In this document: positions 32,822-41,099 of the stretch, in pieces
How positions within the stretch are numbered: position 1 is the stretch's first letter
Layout: each line of letters starts with the position of its first letter
Origin: Allocatelliglobosispora scoriae
GTDB taxonomy: Bacteria; Actinomycetota; Actinomycetes; Mycobacteriales; Micromonosporaceae
Assembly: GCF_014204945.1 (NCBI RefSeq)
Contig: NZ_JACHMN010000001.1
Location: 992,001 to 1,056,000, forward strand
Reading direction: 5' to 3'
DNA: 64,000 nt
Program-made: the position numbers and the translations under genes
Notes under the pieces: model-generated
What the model saw: only the letters and a program-made list of their open reading frames with translations
Database searches by the model: none
What the model was told of the DNA's origin: nothing

Positions 32822-34129
32822 ATGAGCGGCGAACTGCTCCAGTGCCCGGAGTGCGGGCGCGAATCGTCCGGCGAGAGCCCCTACTGCCTGGACCCGGCAT
32901 GCGCGGCGCTGCTGGTCGCACCGCGTCCACAGCCGACGGCAGCGCCGGTGAAGCAGGTCGCGTCAGCGGTGGAGCCTGCTCCCGCCCCCGTCACCAGGCC
33001 CGCCGAGCGGATCGAGCCGACGGCTGTTCAGACCCCCACGACTGCGGACCGGGGCGAGCAGGTCTCGCCATCACCGGTGGAGTCCGGATCGGCGAGGGCG
33101 GTCACTTCCGGCGGACCGGCGCCGACCGTGCCCGCTCCCGTGGGGGCGGCGGCGGGCGTACCCGTCGAGGTGGTTGCCGCACCGGTCGCTGCCGCACCCG
33201 CCGCACGGGCACGGCACCGCGCGATCATGGCGCGGGTGGCCTGGCGGCCGACGCTGCCGCGACCTCGGCTCCCGCAGCTGCACCTGCCCCGACTGCACCT
33301 GCCCCGCCTGCGACTCCCGCAACTGCGGCTGCCCCGGCTCGCCCTGAGACGACCGGAATGGACCGTGGCGCTGCCACGGCCGCGGCGCAAGCCCACGCTC
33401 ATCGCCGCCGCGACCGTGGCGGCGCTCGCCGTCGTCGTCGCGGCCGGGATCTGGGCCGGGTCCGGCAGCTCCGCCGCCGATGCGCTGCCGCCACCGGTCG
33501 CGGCCACCGCGAGCCCGAGCCCGACCGTTGCGAGCCCCACGCCCGATCCCGATCCCGTGCAGTCGGCGACCGCGGCGCCGACGGTTGTGCCCTCCCCGCC
33601 GCTTCGGCCGGTGCAGGCCAGCACCGCGCCGGGCGCCTCGCCGAAGGCACCGCAGCGCTCGACCGCACCGCCCAAGCCCGCCACGTCGCCCAAGCCTCCC
33701 GCGCCGGGCCCGCTGCTGAGCAACGGCAGCTTCAGCAGCGGCACCTCGCCCTGGTGGGGATCGAAACCGGTCGTCGCCGTCAGGAGCGACAGCGGTCGGC
33801 TGCGCGCCGATGTCAGCTCCGGCACCACGCAGGCGTGGGACGCGATGGTCGCGCACGACTTCTCGCCACTGATCCGGGGGAAGTCCTACACGCTGTCGTT
33901 CGACGCCGCATCGTCGGTCACCCGCAGCATCGCCGTGACCGTCCAGATGGGAGGGTCACCCTTCACCAACACGATGTGGAAGAACCCCTCGGTCGACTCG
34001 TCGATGAGCCATTACAGCTACACGTTCACGTCGAACGTCAACACCGACTGGGGCCTGGTCTCCTTCCAGCTCGGCAACAACGGCGCCTTCACCTTCTGGC
34101 TGGACAACGTGACCCTGGTCGCCCACTGA
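32822..34129 (+). CDS. Zinc-ribbon, PxL-repeat, transmembrane protein with extracellular CBM-like domain
   Basis: A 435-residue protein two bases after the previous stop. Order: N-terminal zinc ribbon with C8-x2-C11-x10-C22-x4-C27; an Ala/Pro-rich segment; six five-residue repeats LPRLH/LPQLR type (about 145-174); one membrane helix (about 193-214, LIAAATVAALAVVVAAGIWAG); a Pro/Ser/Thr-rich stalk; and a beta-sandwich (297-435, LLSNGSFSSGTSPWW to FWLDNVTLVAH) of the carbohydrate-binding CBM4/9 type. The topology puts the zinc ribbon inside and the CBM outside, so it could tether the secretion machine to the cell wall or sense glycans. Cotranscribed with eccC. Its stop abuts the convergent EccA-like gene. 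Confidence 0.78.
   Translation: MSGELLQCPECGRESSGESPYCLDPACAALLVAPRPQPTAAPVKQVASAVEPAPAPVTRPAERIEPTAVQTPTTADRGEQVSPSPVESGSARAVTSGGPAPTVPAPVGAAAGVPVEVVAAPVAAAPAARARHRAIMARVAWRPTLPRPRLPQLHLPRLHLPRLRLPQLRLPRLALRRPEWTVALPRPRRKPTLIAAATVAALAVVVAAGIWAGSGSSAADALPPPVAATASPSPTVASPTPDPDPVQSATAAPTVVPSPPLRPVQASTAPGASPKAPQRSTAPPKPATSPKPPAPGPLLSNGSFSSGTSPWWGSKPVVAVRSDSGRLRADVSSGTTQAWDAMVAHDFSPLIRGKSYTLSFDAASSVTRSIAVTVQMGGSPFTNTMWKNPSVDSSMSHYSYTFTSNVNTDWGLVSFQLGNNGAFTFWLDNVTLVAH
33254..33343 (+). repeat. Six 15-bp direct repeats encoding LP(R/Q)L(H/R)
   Basis: Six 15-bp units run in phase from 33254, for example CTGCCCCGACTGCAC and CTGCCCCGCCTGCGA, and encode five-residue repeats with Leu and Pro fixed and basic residues at the end. 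They lie on the cytoplasmic side just before the membrane helix, and are likely extended and positively charged. Confidence 0.8.
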
Positions 34130-35815
34130 TCAGGCGAGCTCCGTCACCGCCGCGAGGTCGTCGAGCACGAGCAGCTGCAGCTCGTCCTGCGACGGCATCC
34201 GGCGCAGCTGGCGAAGCCGCTGGGCCTGCGCTTTGCGCATGCCCTCGAAGAGCTTGCGGGCCTCGCGGCCGTTGCCGAAGTTGCGGTCCCTCTCCAGTAC
34301 GCGGAAGTAGCCCTTAGCCGCCATCAGCGTCTCCGGGTGCAGCGTGTACTCGTTCGACTCGGCCATCGTGGCGAGGATCTGCACCAGTTCGTCGCCGGTG
34401 TAGTCCTCGAACTCGATGGTCTTGTTGAAACGCGACGCCAGACCGGGGTTGGCGTCGAGGAAGTTGCGCATCTCCGTGGTGTAGCCCGCCGCGATCACCG
34501 CGATCGAGTGCCGGTGGTCCTCCATGAGCTTGACCAGGGTGTCGATCGCCTCCTGGCCGAAGTCGCCGCCGGAGCCGAAGGACCGCGACAGGGTGTAGGC
34601 CTCGTCGATGAAGAGCACCCCGCCCATCGCCGACTCGAACGCCGCGGCGGTCTTCTCGGCGGTGTGCCCGAGGTACTGACCGACCAGGTCCCGGCGGGCG
34701 ACCTCCCGGAAGGCGCCCTTGGGCAGCACGCCCAGGGCCGCCAGCAGCTGGCCGTAGATGCGCGCGACGGTCGTCTTGCCGGTGCCCGGCGCTCCCGCGA
34801 AGATCAGGTGACCGCTGGACGGGGTCACCGACAGCCCGCCGCTGCGCCGCCACTCGTTGACCTGGATCTCGTCGATCACCGCGCGGACCTCCGCCTTGAC
34901 GCCCGGCAGCCCGACCAGGCGGTCCAACTCCGCCAGGAGGGTCTCCACCCGGTGCGCGTCGGCGCCGTTGGCGGAGACGAGCGGCGCGCCGGTGCTGTGC
35001 TGGGCCACCCGCGCCCGCTCCGCCGAGGAGTAGCGGATCTCGGCGGTGCTGTCGGGTGCGACGAGGATGCCCGGCAGCGCCGTGTTCTCCGTCTTGCAGT
35101 CGACGATCTGGCCGCCGCAGCCGGGCCCGACGCTGATGCCGTGGCCGGGGGTCTCCTGCACCCGGCAGCGGCGCAGGATCGGGGAGCTGGCCTGCGCGAC
35201 CGCGATGCCGACCTCGCCGACGCGGAGGATGTCGCAGTTCTCCACCGTCGGGCGGGCATAATCATAGATGTAGATGCCGCGGTAGCCGCAGTCGCTGATG
35301 GTCGTGTTGCGCAGGGCCAGGTCCGCGGAGCGGATCAGGATCCCGTCCTCCACGACGTGGCTGATCTCACAGCCGGAGGCGACGCCGTTGCAGTTGTCGA
35401 ACTGGAACCCGAGCTGCGCCCCGGTCACCCGGCAGCGGTCCAGCTCGAACGTGCTCCCGGCACCGATCTGCACGGCGGCGGCGAGGCCCGCGGAGAGTTC
35501 GCAGTCGACGACCTTCACCGTGCAGCCGACCGCGGTCACCGCCGGGGCTCCCGCTCCGCGCAGCACCAGATGGCGCAGCTCCACGCTGCCGCCCCGGCAC
35601 TCGACGACCGGCTGGTCGTCGCGGCGGGAGTGGATGGTCGCGCTGCCGGGCTCCTGTGCGGCGAGCGTCACGTGCTGCCGGGCGAAGGTCAGGTTCTCGT
35701 AGTACTCCCCCGGCGCGATCACGATGGTCGCGCCCGCGGGCGCGACCGCGATCGCATCGGAGATCGTCGGGTACGCACCCGTTTGGGCTGCTGACACGAG
35801 CAAGGTCTGCGACAT
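34130..35815 (-). CDS. EccA-like AAA+ ATPase with N-terminal parallel beta-helix
   Basis: A 561-residue protein. Residues 1-270 are repeated short strands of a right-handed parallel beta-helix (ILIRSADLALRNTTISDCGYRGIYIYD, then IAVAQASSPILRRCRVQ and so on), and residues 290-561 are a CbxX/CfxQ-type AAA+ ATPase with Walker A GAPGTGKTT (near 341), Walker B GVLFIDEAY (near 397), and arginine-finger region NPGLASRFNKTIEF. Mycobacterial EccA has the same ATPase domain but a TPR N-terminus; here the helix replaces it, so partner recognition must differ. No signal peptide, so it acts in the cytoplasm. It converges on the CBM gene with the two stop codons touching (TGATCA). Confidence 0.88.
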   Translation of the reverse strand: MSQTLLVSAAQTGAYPTISDAIAVAPAGATIVIAPGEYYENLTFARQHVTLAAQEPGSATIHSRRDDQPVVECRGGSVELRHLVLRGAGAPAVTAVGCTVKVVDCELSAGLAAAVQIGAGSTFELDRCRVTGAQLGFQFDNCNGVASGCEISHVVEDGILIRSADLALRNTTISDCGYRGIYIYDYARPTVENCDILRVGEVGIAVAQASSPILRRCRVQETPGHGISVGPGCGGQIVDCKTENTALPGILVAPDSTAEIRYSSAERARVAQHSTGAPLVSANGADAHRVETLLAELDRLVGLPGVKAEVRAVIDEIQVNEWRRSGGLSVTPSSGHLIFAGAPGTGKTTVARIYGQLLAALGVLPKGAFREVARRDLVGQYLGHTAEKTAAAFESAMGGVLFIDEAYTLSRSFGSGGDFGQEAIDTLVKLMEDHRHSIAVIAAGYTTEMRNFLDANPGLASRFNKTIEFEDYTGDELVQILATMAESNEYTLHPETLMAAKGYFRVLERDRNFGNGREARKLFEGMRKAQAQRLRQLRRMPSQDELQLLVLDDLAAVTELA

Positions 35816-36001
35816 GGCTCCCCGAGTGGACGTTCGTGAGGGTCGGCCCGGCAGCTCGAACCCGGTGGCCAGACTCTATCCCAGATGACCGCCGCGAACC
35901 TCCTTCGCCTGCACCGCAGGGTCATCCGGTGGCCTCTCGCCCGTCGGGTAACAGGTCCGGTTGGGAGGAGTCAAGGGTTTGTGGCACATATTGCGTACGT
36001 T

Positions 36002-36029
36002 TGTCATCGCTCAATGCCGATGTAACGAT
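36002..36029 (+). promoter_or_regulatory. Promoter of the secreted metalloprotease
   Basis: TTGTCA (36002-36007) and TAACGA (36024-36029) are separated by 16 nt and lie about 60 bp before the start codon, matching a sigma-HrdB type promoter. The remaining part of the 271-bp divergent gap holds nothing else I could name. Confidence 0.5.
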
Positions 36030-36086
36030 GATCGCTGCCTCGTCCCATGTAGACGGCATGCGGGCGATTTGAGCGATTGGAGTTCC

Positions 36087-37916
36087 ATGTTGCTTCGGCG
36101 ACACCTCAGCCTCGCGCTGACCGGCGCACTCCTGGCGACCGGCCTCGTCACCACCTCGACGTCGGCCGCGGGCGCCGCAGGCGATCCATGTGCCCACCCC
36201 GACCCCGGGGCGAGGCCCGCCTCCTGCACCACCGCCTCCTACGACACGTTCCCCGGCTCGCGGGTCGGCGAACGCACCGGTCCGGCGGCCCTGCCGGCCG
36301 CGGGCCTGGCCGCGGCACCGGTCACGCCGCAGCTGGTCGCCTGCGACGGCGACGGCACCTCGGGCAAGCGGGTCGAGGTGCTCTACCTGCGCGAGGCCAC
36401 CATGCCCGACCGCTACACCCAGTTCCTGCCGATGTTCCGCGCCTGGCTCGCCAACGCCGACGACCAGTTCAACGACCAGGCGGCGACCAGCAACCGCAGC
36501 CGGCACCTGCGGTTCGTGACGACCGCCGTCGCCGGCGGCTGCGCGGCCGTGGTCCGCAACCACGTCGTCCCGGCCGGCGCCCTCGCCACCCTGGACAGCA
36601 GCAAGCTCGCCGCGCAGGCGCTCGGCTACAACAGCGCCGACCGCAAATACCTGATGCTGACCGAGGCCACCACGATCTGCGGCGTCGGCGAGATCAAGAA
36701 CGACGACCTCACCACCGGCTCGGGCAACCTCAACAACGGGCAGAGCTTCGCCCGGGTCGACGCCATCCCGGGCTGCTTCGGCGCCAACGCCATCGCCCAC
36801 GAGCTCGGCCACACGCTGGGCGCGGTGCAGCTGAGCGCGGCGCACAGCGACGGCAGCTGGCACTGCCTGGACCAGTGGGACCTCATGTGCTACGGCGGTA
36901 CGCCGACGTGGGACTGCCTGCAGTGGAACGACTTCCGCCTGCCCGACTGCAACCGCGACGACTACTTCAACGCCAACCCGACCGGCGGCAGCTACCTCGC
37001 CACGCACTGGAACACCGCCAACAGCGCGTACTTCATCGCCGGCGGCACCGCCGACGTCACCACCCACCCCAAGGTCGGCTGGACCTACGCCATCACCAGC
37101 GTCTCCACCGGCGAGGCGATCGAGCCGATCGGCGCCTCCACCAGCGGGCTGGTCGAGATGAGCCAGCGGACCCGGGTCGACACCCCGAGCCAGAAGTGGC
37201 TGATGGGCTACACCACCGGTCTGCAGTTCATCAACATGGGCAGCCGGATGTGCATGGACAGCGCCTACAGCGGCACCACGCCCGGCACCACCACCCTGCA
37301 GTACAACTGCAACGGCCAGGACGGCATGCGCTTCGCCTACCTGCCCGTCGGCAGCGGCCAGTACGCGATCTTCGACTGGCTCTCGGGCCTGGCGCTGACC
37401 GTCGCCGGCGCCTACCCCGCACCGATCCAGCAGCAGGTCTACACCGGTGCCAGCAACCAGAAGTGGGTCTTCAACCGCATCACCGACCCGGCCCCGGTCA
37501 ACAACGGCGTCTACTACCTGCAGGGCATCAACAACCTGGAGAACGCCCAGGTGGCCGGTGCGTCGACCTCGTCCGGCGCGCTGATCAACCACGCGGCGCC
37601 CACCGGCGCCACCAGCCAGCGGTGGAAGCTGCAGACGAGCGGCTCCTACTGGAAGCTCCTCAACGTCAACAGCAACCTGTGCCTGGACCTGGTGTCGGCG
37701 AGCACCGCCAACGGCGTCCAGATCCGGCAGGCCACCTGCGCCTCCGGCACCCGGCAGGAGTGGACGCTGCGGCGCGTCGCCGACGGCACCTACTTCCTGG
37801 TCAACCGCTACAGCGGCAAGGTCCTCAACATGACGTCCGGCTCGCTGTCCACCCTCGACCAGCAGACGGTCGCCGGGGACAACCGCGACCTGATCTGGGC
37901 GCTGCGCCCGGTCTAG
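36087..37916 (+). CDS. Secreted zinc metalloprotease with ricin-type lectin domains
   Basis: A 609-residue exoenzyme from ATG 36087 (site TTGGAG). Signal peptide at about 1-29 (LSLALTGALLATGLVTTSTSAAGA). The catalytic part, residues 80-330, contains HELGHTLG with H238, E239 and H242, and a downstream SDGSWHCLDQWDLMCYGG region with a Met in the position of a Met-turn, so a metzincin-like fold is likely. The third metal ligand is probably the His in AAHSDGS. The C-terminal half carries two beta-trefoil lectin repeats (about 335-475 and 480-609) with SQKWLM, NQKWVF, SQRWKL and RQEWTL motifs. It probably cleaves protein bound to carbohydrate. A hairpin follows. Confidence 0.88.
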   Translation: MLLRRHLSLALTGALLATGLVTTSTSAAGAAGDPCAHPDPGARPASCTTASYDTFPGSRVGERTGPAALPAAGLAAAPVTPQLVACDGDGTSGKRVEVLYLREATMPDRYTQFLPMFRAWLANADDQFNDQAATSNRSRHLRFVTTAVAGGCAAVVRNHVVPAGALATLDSSKLAAQALGYNSADRKYLMLTEATTICGVGEIKNDDLTTGSGNLNNGQSFARVDAIPGCFGANAIAHELGHTLGAVQLSAAHSDGSWHCLDQWDLMCYGGTPTWDCLQWNDFRLPDCNRDDYFNANPTGGSYLATHWNTANSAYFIAGGTADVTTHPKVGWTYAITSVSTGEAIEPIGASTSGLVEMSQRTRVDTPSQKWLMGYTTGLQFINMGSRMCMDSAYSGTTPGTTTLQYNCNGQDGMRFAYLPVGSGQYAIFDWLSGLALTVAGAYPAPIQQQVYTGASNQKWVFNRITDPAPVNNGVYYLQGINNLENAQVAGASTSSGALINHAAPTGATSQRWKLQTSGSYWKLLNVNSNLCLDLVSASTANGVQIRQATCASGTRQEWTLRRVADGTYFLVNRYSGKVLNMTSGSLSTLDQQTVAGDNRDLIWALRPV

Positions 37917-37926
37917 CCGCCACGAC

Positions 37927-37962
37927 GGGCGGCGGCCTCCGCGCCTGCGGGAGCCGCCGCCC
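37927..37962 (+). terminator. Hairpin after the metalloprotease
   Basis: A perfect 10-bp GC stem, GGGCGGCGGC (37927-37936) and GCCGCCGCCC (37953-37962), with a 16-nt loop, starts 10 bp after the stop codon. Confidence 0.7.
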
Positions 37963-38052
37963 GACGGCCCTGACCCGACCGTGACGCCACCGTGAGCCTC
38001 CGCCGGAACCTCATCCCTGCGGCACCTCGCCGCAGGGATGAGGGAGAAGCAC

Positions 38053-38958
38053 ATGCTCACAGCACGAACCCGCCTGACGAGCCTCCTGGGCGCGATGGCG
38101 ATCACCGCGGCGGCGGTCGCCGCGGTCCAGCTCACCGGCGCCACTGCCGCGTCGGCCGTCGCCGGACAGCAGGTCGTGAAGGCGATCTCGTCGATCAACT
38201 CCACCGCGTCCAAGAGCGCCACCGCCTACTGCCCGGCCGGCAAACAGGTCCTCGGCGGTGGCGGCGGCCTGGTCTGGGACCTGCAGCACCACAGCCGGGC
38301 GGTGGCGCTGACCCGGATGGAACCGGTCCACCCCGGCGGCGGCGCCCTGGACTACTTCATCGTCACCGGTGCGGAGACCTCGGCCGGCGAGACCGGCGAC
38401 TGGTGGCTCGACGCGTACGCGATCTGCGCCGACCCGATGGCCGGCTACACGATCGTCAGCGCGTCCACGGCGACCTCCTCCACCTCGGCCCAGCTCGCCC
38501 AGGCCACCTGCCCGGGGGTGAAGAAGGTGATCGGCACCGGGGCGTCGGTCTCCACGACCAGCGGCCAGGTCGCGCTGCAGGTGATGCGGGCTTCGCTGAC
38601 CACGACATCCTCCTACGCCCAGGGCCACGAGGACGCCGACGGCTACCTCGGCCTGTGGTACGCCACGGCGTTCGCGGTCTGCGTCAACGCGCCCGCCGGG
38701 TACGAGATCGTCCAGGACCCCTCCGCCTACTCCGACTCCGAGGCGGAGAAGGTCGCCGCCTCGCAGTGCCCGGTCGGCAAGAAGGTCCACGGCGCGGGCG
38801 GCGCCATCGCGTTCACCGCGCCGGGGCACGTGGCCCTGACCCGGATCCTGGTCGACCCCTACCTCGACGGGCGCGAGGTCGACGCGGTCGCCGCCGAGCT
38901 CACCTCCACCGGCACCGACTGGGACTTCATCGTCTCCCAGGTGATCTGCGCGAACTGA
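38053..38958 (+). CDS. Secreted protein with three tandem cysteine-containing repeats
   Basis: A 301-residue protein from ATG 38053 (AGGGAGAA site). Signal peptide 1-38 (LLGAMAITAAAVAAVQLTGATAASA). The mature part consists of three copies of a roughly 85-residue unit: a CPAGK or CPVGKKV start, a Gly-rich step, a VALTRM strand, and an end such as WWLDAYAICADPMAGY or FIVSQVICAN. Each unit thus brings two conserved cysteines, which fits one disulfide per unit. The third unit is shortened. I know no function for it; the regular beta pattern suggests a binding or structural exoprotein. A strong hairpin follows. Confidence 0.8.
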   Translation: MLTARTRLTSLLGAMAITAAAVAAVQLTGATAASAVAGQQVVKAISSINSTASKSATAYCPAGKQVLGGGGGLVWDLQHHSRAVALTRMEPVHPGGGALDYFIVTGAETSAGETGDWWLDAYAICADPMAGYTIVSASTATSSTSAQLAQATCPGVKKVIGTGASVSTTSGQVALQVMRASLTTTSSYAQGHEDADGYLGLWYATAFAVCVNAPAGYEIVQDPSAYSDSEAEKVAASQCPVGKKVHGAGGAIAFTAPGHVALTRILVDPYLDGREVDAVAAELTSTGTDWDFIVSQVICAN

Positions 38959-38970
38959 CATCGCACGGTA

Positions 38971-38999
38971 GGAGGCGGCGCCGCACCGGCGCCGCCTCC
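38971..38999 (+). terminator. Strong hairpin after the triple-repeat secreted protein
   Basis: A perfect 13-bp stem, GGAGGCGGCGCCG (38971-38983) and its complement (38987-38999), with a 3-nt loop, 12 bp after the stop codon. Confidence 0.85.
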
Positions 39000-39098
39000 C
39001 GCCATGGCGGCGCACGGGTCGGCATGATCGGATCGGTCCGCCACGATCGGGCGCAGCCAGAGCGCTCCAGGCCAGGCTGGAGGTCGAAGGGAGGCCGC

Positions 39099-39968
39099 AT
39101 GATCTCGGCACTCAACCGGCTCGTCGACCTCGTCGAGCAGCACCTCACCGAGGAGCTCGACCTCGGCGGGCTGGCCGCGTCGCTCGGCACCACCGAATAC
39201 CACCTGCGCCGGATGTTCTCGTCGCTGTCGGGCATGCCGCTGTCGGAGTACGTCCGCCGCCGCCGCATGACCGTCGCCGCCGCCGACGTGGTCCGCGGCG
39301 AGGACGACCTGCTGAGCATCGCGGTCCGGCACGGCTACGGCTCGACCGAGGCGTTCGGCCGCGCGTTCCGGGCCGTGCACGGGGCGAGCCCCGGCGATGT
39401 CCGCCGCGACGGCGGCCCCCTTCGCACACAACCGCAGCTCAGGTTCCGCCTGACCGTCGAAGGGAGCATCCCCATGGACACCCGCATCGTCGAGCGCCCA
39501 GCATTCCGCCTCATCGGGTACGCGGCCCGGGTGCCGCTGATCCACCACGGCGCCAACCCGCACATCCAGCAGCACATCGCCTCCCTGCCGGCGGAGGAGC
39601 ACATCCGGCTCAAGGCCCTCAGCACCGCCGAGCCGGCCGGCCTGCTGCAGATCACCGACGGCGTCGACCCCGACGCGGTCGAGGGCACCGAGCTGACCTA
39701 CCTGCACGGCGTCGCCGTCGCCGCGGACACGCCCACTCCCGGCGGCCTCGACGCCGTCGAGGTGCCGGGCGGGCGGTGGGCGGTCTTCAGCGCCGCCGGG
39801 CCGTACCCGCAGACGCTGCAGACGGCGTGGGCCGCGACGGCCACGGAGTGGTTCCCGTCCAACCCGTGGCGGCTGCGGCCGGGGCCGTCGATCGTCGCGG
39901 TCCTCGACCGCGCCGACGACTTCAGCACCGCGACATGCGAACTGTGGCTGCCCATCGAAGCGGCGTAA
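39099..39968 (+). CDS. AraC-family regulator with GyrI-like ligand domain
   Basis: A 289-residue protein from ATG 39099 (GGGAGG 5 nt upstream). Residues 1-105 form an AraC DNA-binding domain with two helix-turn-helix units (LGGLAASLGTTEYHLRRMFSSLSG and LLSIAVRHGYGSTEAFGRAFRAVHGASPGDVRR). Residues 125-289 are a GyrI-like/AraC-E-bind domain (RIVERPAFRLIGYAARVP to CELWLPIEA), which in Rob or BmrR type proteins binds small amphipathic molecules. It probably activates a multidrug or stress response. The neighbours show no transporter, so the target genes are not in view. Confidence 0.87.
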   Translation: MISALNRLVDLVEQHLTEELDLGGLAASLGTTEYHLRRMFSSLSGMPLSEYVRRRRMTVAAADVVRGEDDLLSIAVRHGYGSTEAFGRAFRAVHGASPGDVRRDGGPLRTQPQLRFRLTVEGSIPMDTRIVERPAFRLIGYAARVPLIHHGANPHIQQHIASLPAEEHIRLKALSTAEPAGLLQITDGVDPDAVEGTELTYLHGVAVAADTPTPGGLDAVEVPGGRWAVFSAAGPYPQTLQTAWAATATEWFPSNPWRLRPGPSIVAVLDRADDFSTATCELWLPIEAA

Positions 39969-40235
39969 CTCCGCCCCCACGCAAAAAGGGCGCATAGCCG
40001 CTGAAATGCAATTGCAAGCCTCAACTAGTAGTTGTGTAAACGCTCCTACTGACTTCGCCGACGGGAGACGACCTCAAGCATGTCCAGAACTCCGGATACG
40101 AGATCGCTTTCGTGGCTCGTGAATCGCCCTACCAGCCGGTACGCATTAGAACTCACTCAGCCCATGATCGACACAGCAGGGATTTGAAGATTGCACCCGC
40201 CCACTACGCTGCAGACTAACCCAATTCTCGGAGCG
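39969..40235. other. Low-GC intergenic stretch before the DUF6082-like gene
   Basis: A 267-bp gap with far more A and T than the surrounding DNA. It contains no convincing gene. TACGCT at 40205-40210 may be the -10 box of the downstream gene. The composition shift continues into that gene and ends with it, which suggests recent acquisition of the whole segment. Confidence 0.6.
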
Positions 40236-40916
40236 GTGATCGCGTTGTCGGACGTATCTGCAGAATCTAGAGGCAATCCCGCTACAGTACGAGACGGCAT
40301 AGCCGACCTCAAATTCCCCGCCCCAAAAGGAATTGCTCGCAAATATGGAGCAATTGCCACAGGATCCGGAATCCTCATACTGATCTTGCTCTCACCGCTA
40401 TTTTTGATAGGCACAAGGAAGGGTGCGGTCGCTAGCGACATAAGCCAGGCATACACAATTATGTCCACAATGATTGGCGCCCTGGCCCTTGCTGGAGTCG
40501 CACTGTCGCTTGCGCTTCAAAATAGGCAAAATGGAATCCATAGAGTTGAGCTCTTAAGAAACATGCAGCTTGAGCTGACAAAAATGGGAATGAGCGATCC
40601 CGCCCTAACCCGCCCCTGGGACGAAGCCGACGACGTTCCGACCGGTCATATCGTCGAACATCGCTACATAAACATGTGGTTTATGTACTATTTGGCTGGA
40701 TATCGAATCGGCGAGTTTTCCGAAGGAACTATTCGCCACATCGCCCGCCGCGACTTTACCTCGGAAAGAATTGTTCAGTATTGGTCCGAGGATAGGGCGC
40801 ATCATGCCGCCGAAGCCCACGACAAGGTTAAGAGGAAGTTCATTATCATCATTGAGGCCGAGTACAGGGCGCGCATGATGGGGCCGAGGGACCAGGAAAT
40901 ATCTAACAATAACTAG
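40236..40916 (+). CDS. DUF6082-like membrane protein, low GC
   Basis: A 226-residue protein if GTG 40236 is the start; TTG at 40191 or 40245 are alternatives. Two hydrophobic helices (GAIATGSGILILILLSPLFLIG and AYTIMSTMIGALALAGVALSLALQN) are followed by a cytoplasmic helical domain with HRVELLRNMQLELTKMGMSDPALTRPW, the typical DUF6082 pattern. Codon use is unlike that of all other genes here: A/T-ending codons such as AAT, ATA and AAA are common. DUF6082 members are frequent singletons in actinomycetes with no known role. It ends before a long hairpin. Confidence 0.72.
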   Translation: MIALSDVSAESRGNPATVRDGIADLKFPAPKGIARKYGAIATGSGILILILLSPLFLIGTRKGAVASDISQAYTIMSTMIGALALAGVALSLALQNRQNGIHRVELLRNMQLELTKMGMSDPALTRPWDEADDVPTGHIVEHRYINMWFMYYLAGYRIGEFSEGTIRHIARRDFTSERIVQYWSEDRAHHAAEAHDKVKRKFIIIIEAEYRARMMGPRDQEISNNN

Positions 40917-40960
40917 TCAGCCGCGCGACGAAGCAGAGCGCTAAATATCGCGGGAGCGCT

Positions 40961-41015
40961 ACACCGTGCGGGCTGTTCCAGCAGCTGTTGCCTGCTGGCA
41001 CAGCCCGCACGGTGT
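40961..41015. terminator. Very long hairpin, probably bidirectional terminator
   Basis: Arms of 24 bp with a single mismatch: ACACCGTGCGGGCTGT (40961-40976) pairs with 41000-41015, and CCAGCAG (40978-40984) pairs with CTGCTGG (40992-40998), leaving a 7-nt loop. It is placed between the DUF6082-like gene and the convergent hydrolase, so it may end both transcripts. It also marks the edge of the low-GC islet. Confidence 0.75.
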
Positions 41016-41099
41016 CACTCAGATCTCCACGAGCCACACCGCCATCCGGGACGCCGATCAGTAGTTCCTGAACTTCCTCCCGGCCCTGGCGGCAGAGAT

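Noticed and set aside
33254..33343. CRISPR-like short repeats
   Set aside because: The 15-bp units are directly adjacent without spacers, in frame, and encode a five-residue protein repeat.
29924..34129. Open frame of 1401 codons running through three genes of the eccC operon
   Set aside because: Only its last 435 codons are real (the zinc-ribbon/CBM protein, from ATG 32822). The rest is an out-of-frame reading of the 585- and 678-residue genes with Arg/Pro-rich low complexity.
10424..35815. Search for EccE
   Set aside because: No protein with the two N-terminal helices and the domain pattern of EccE was seen; ESX loci outside mycobacteria often lack it.
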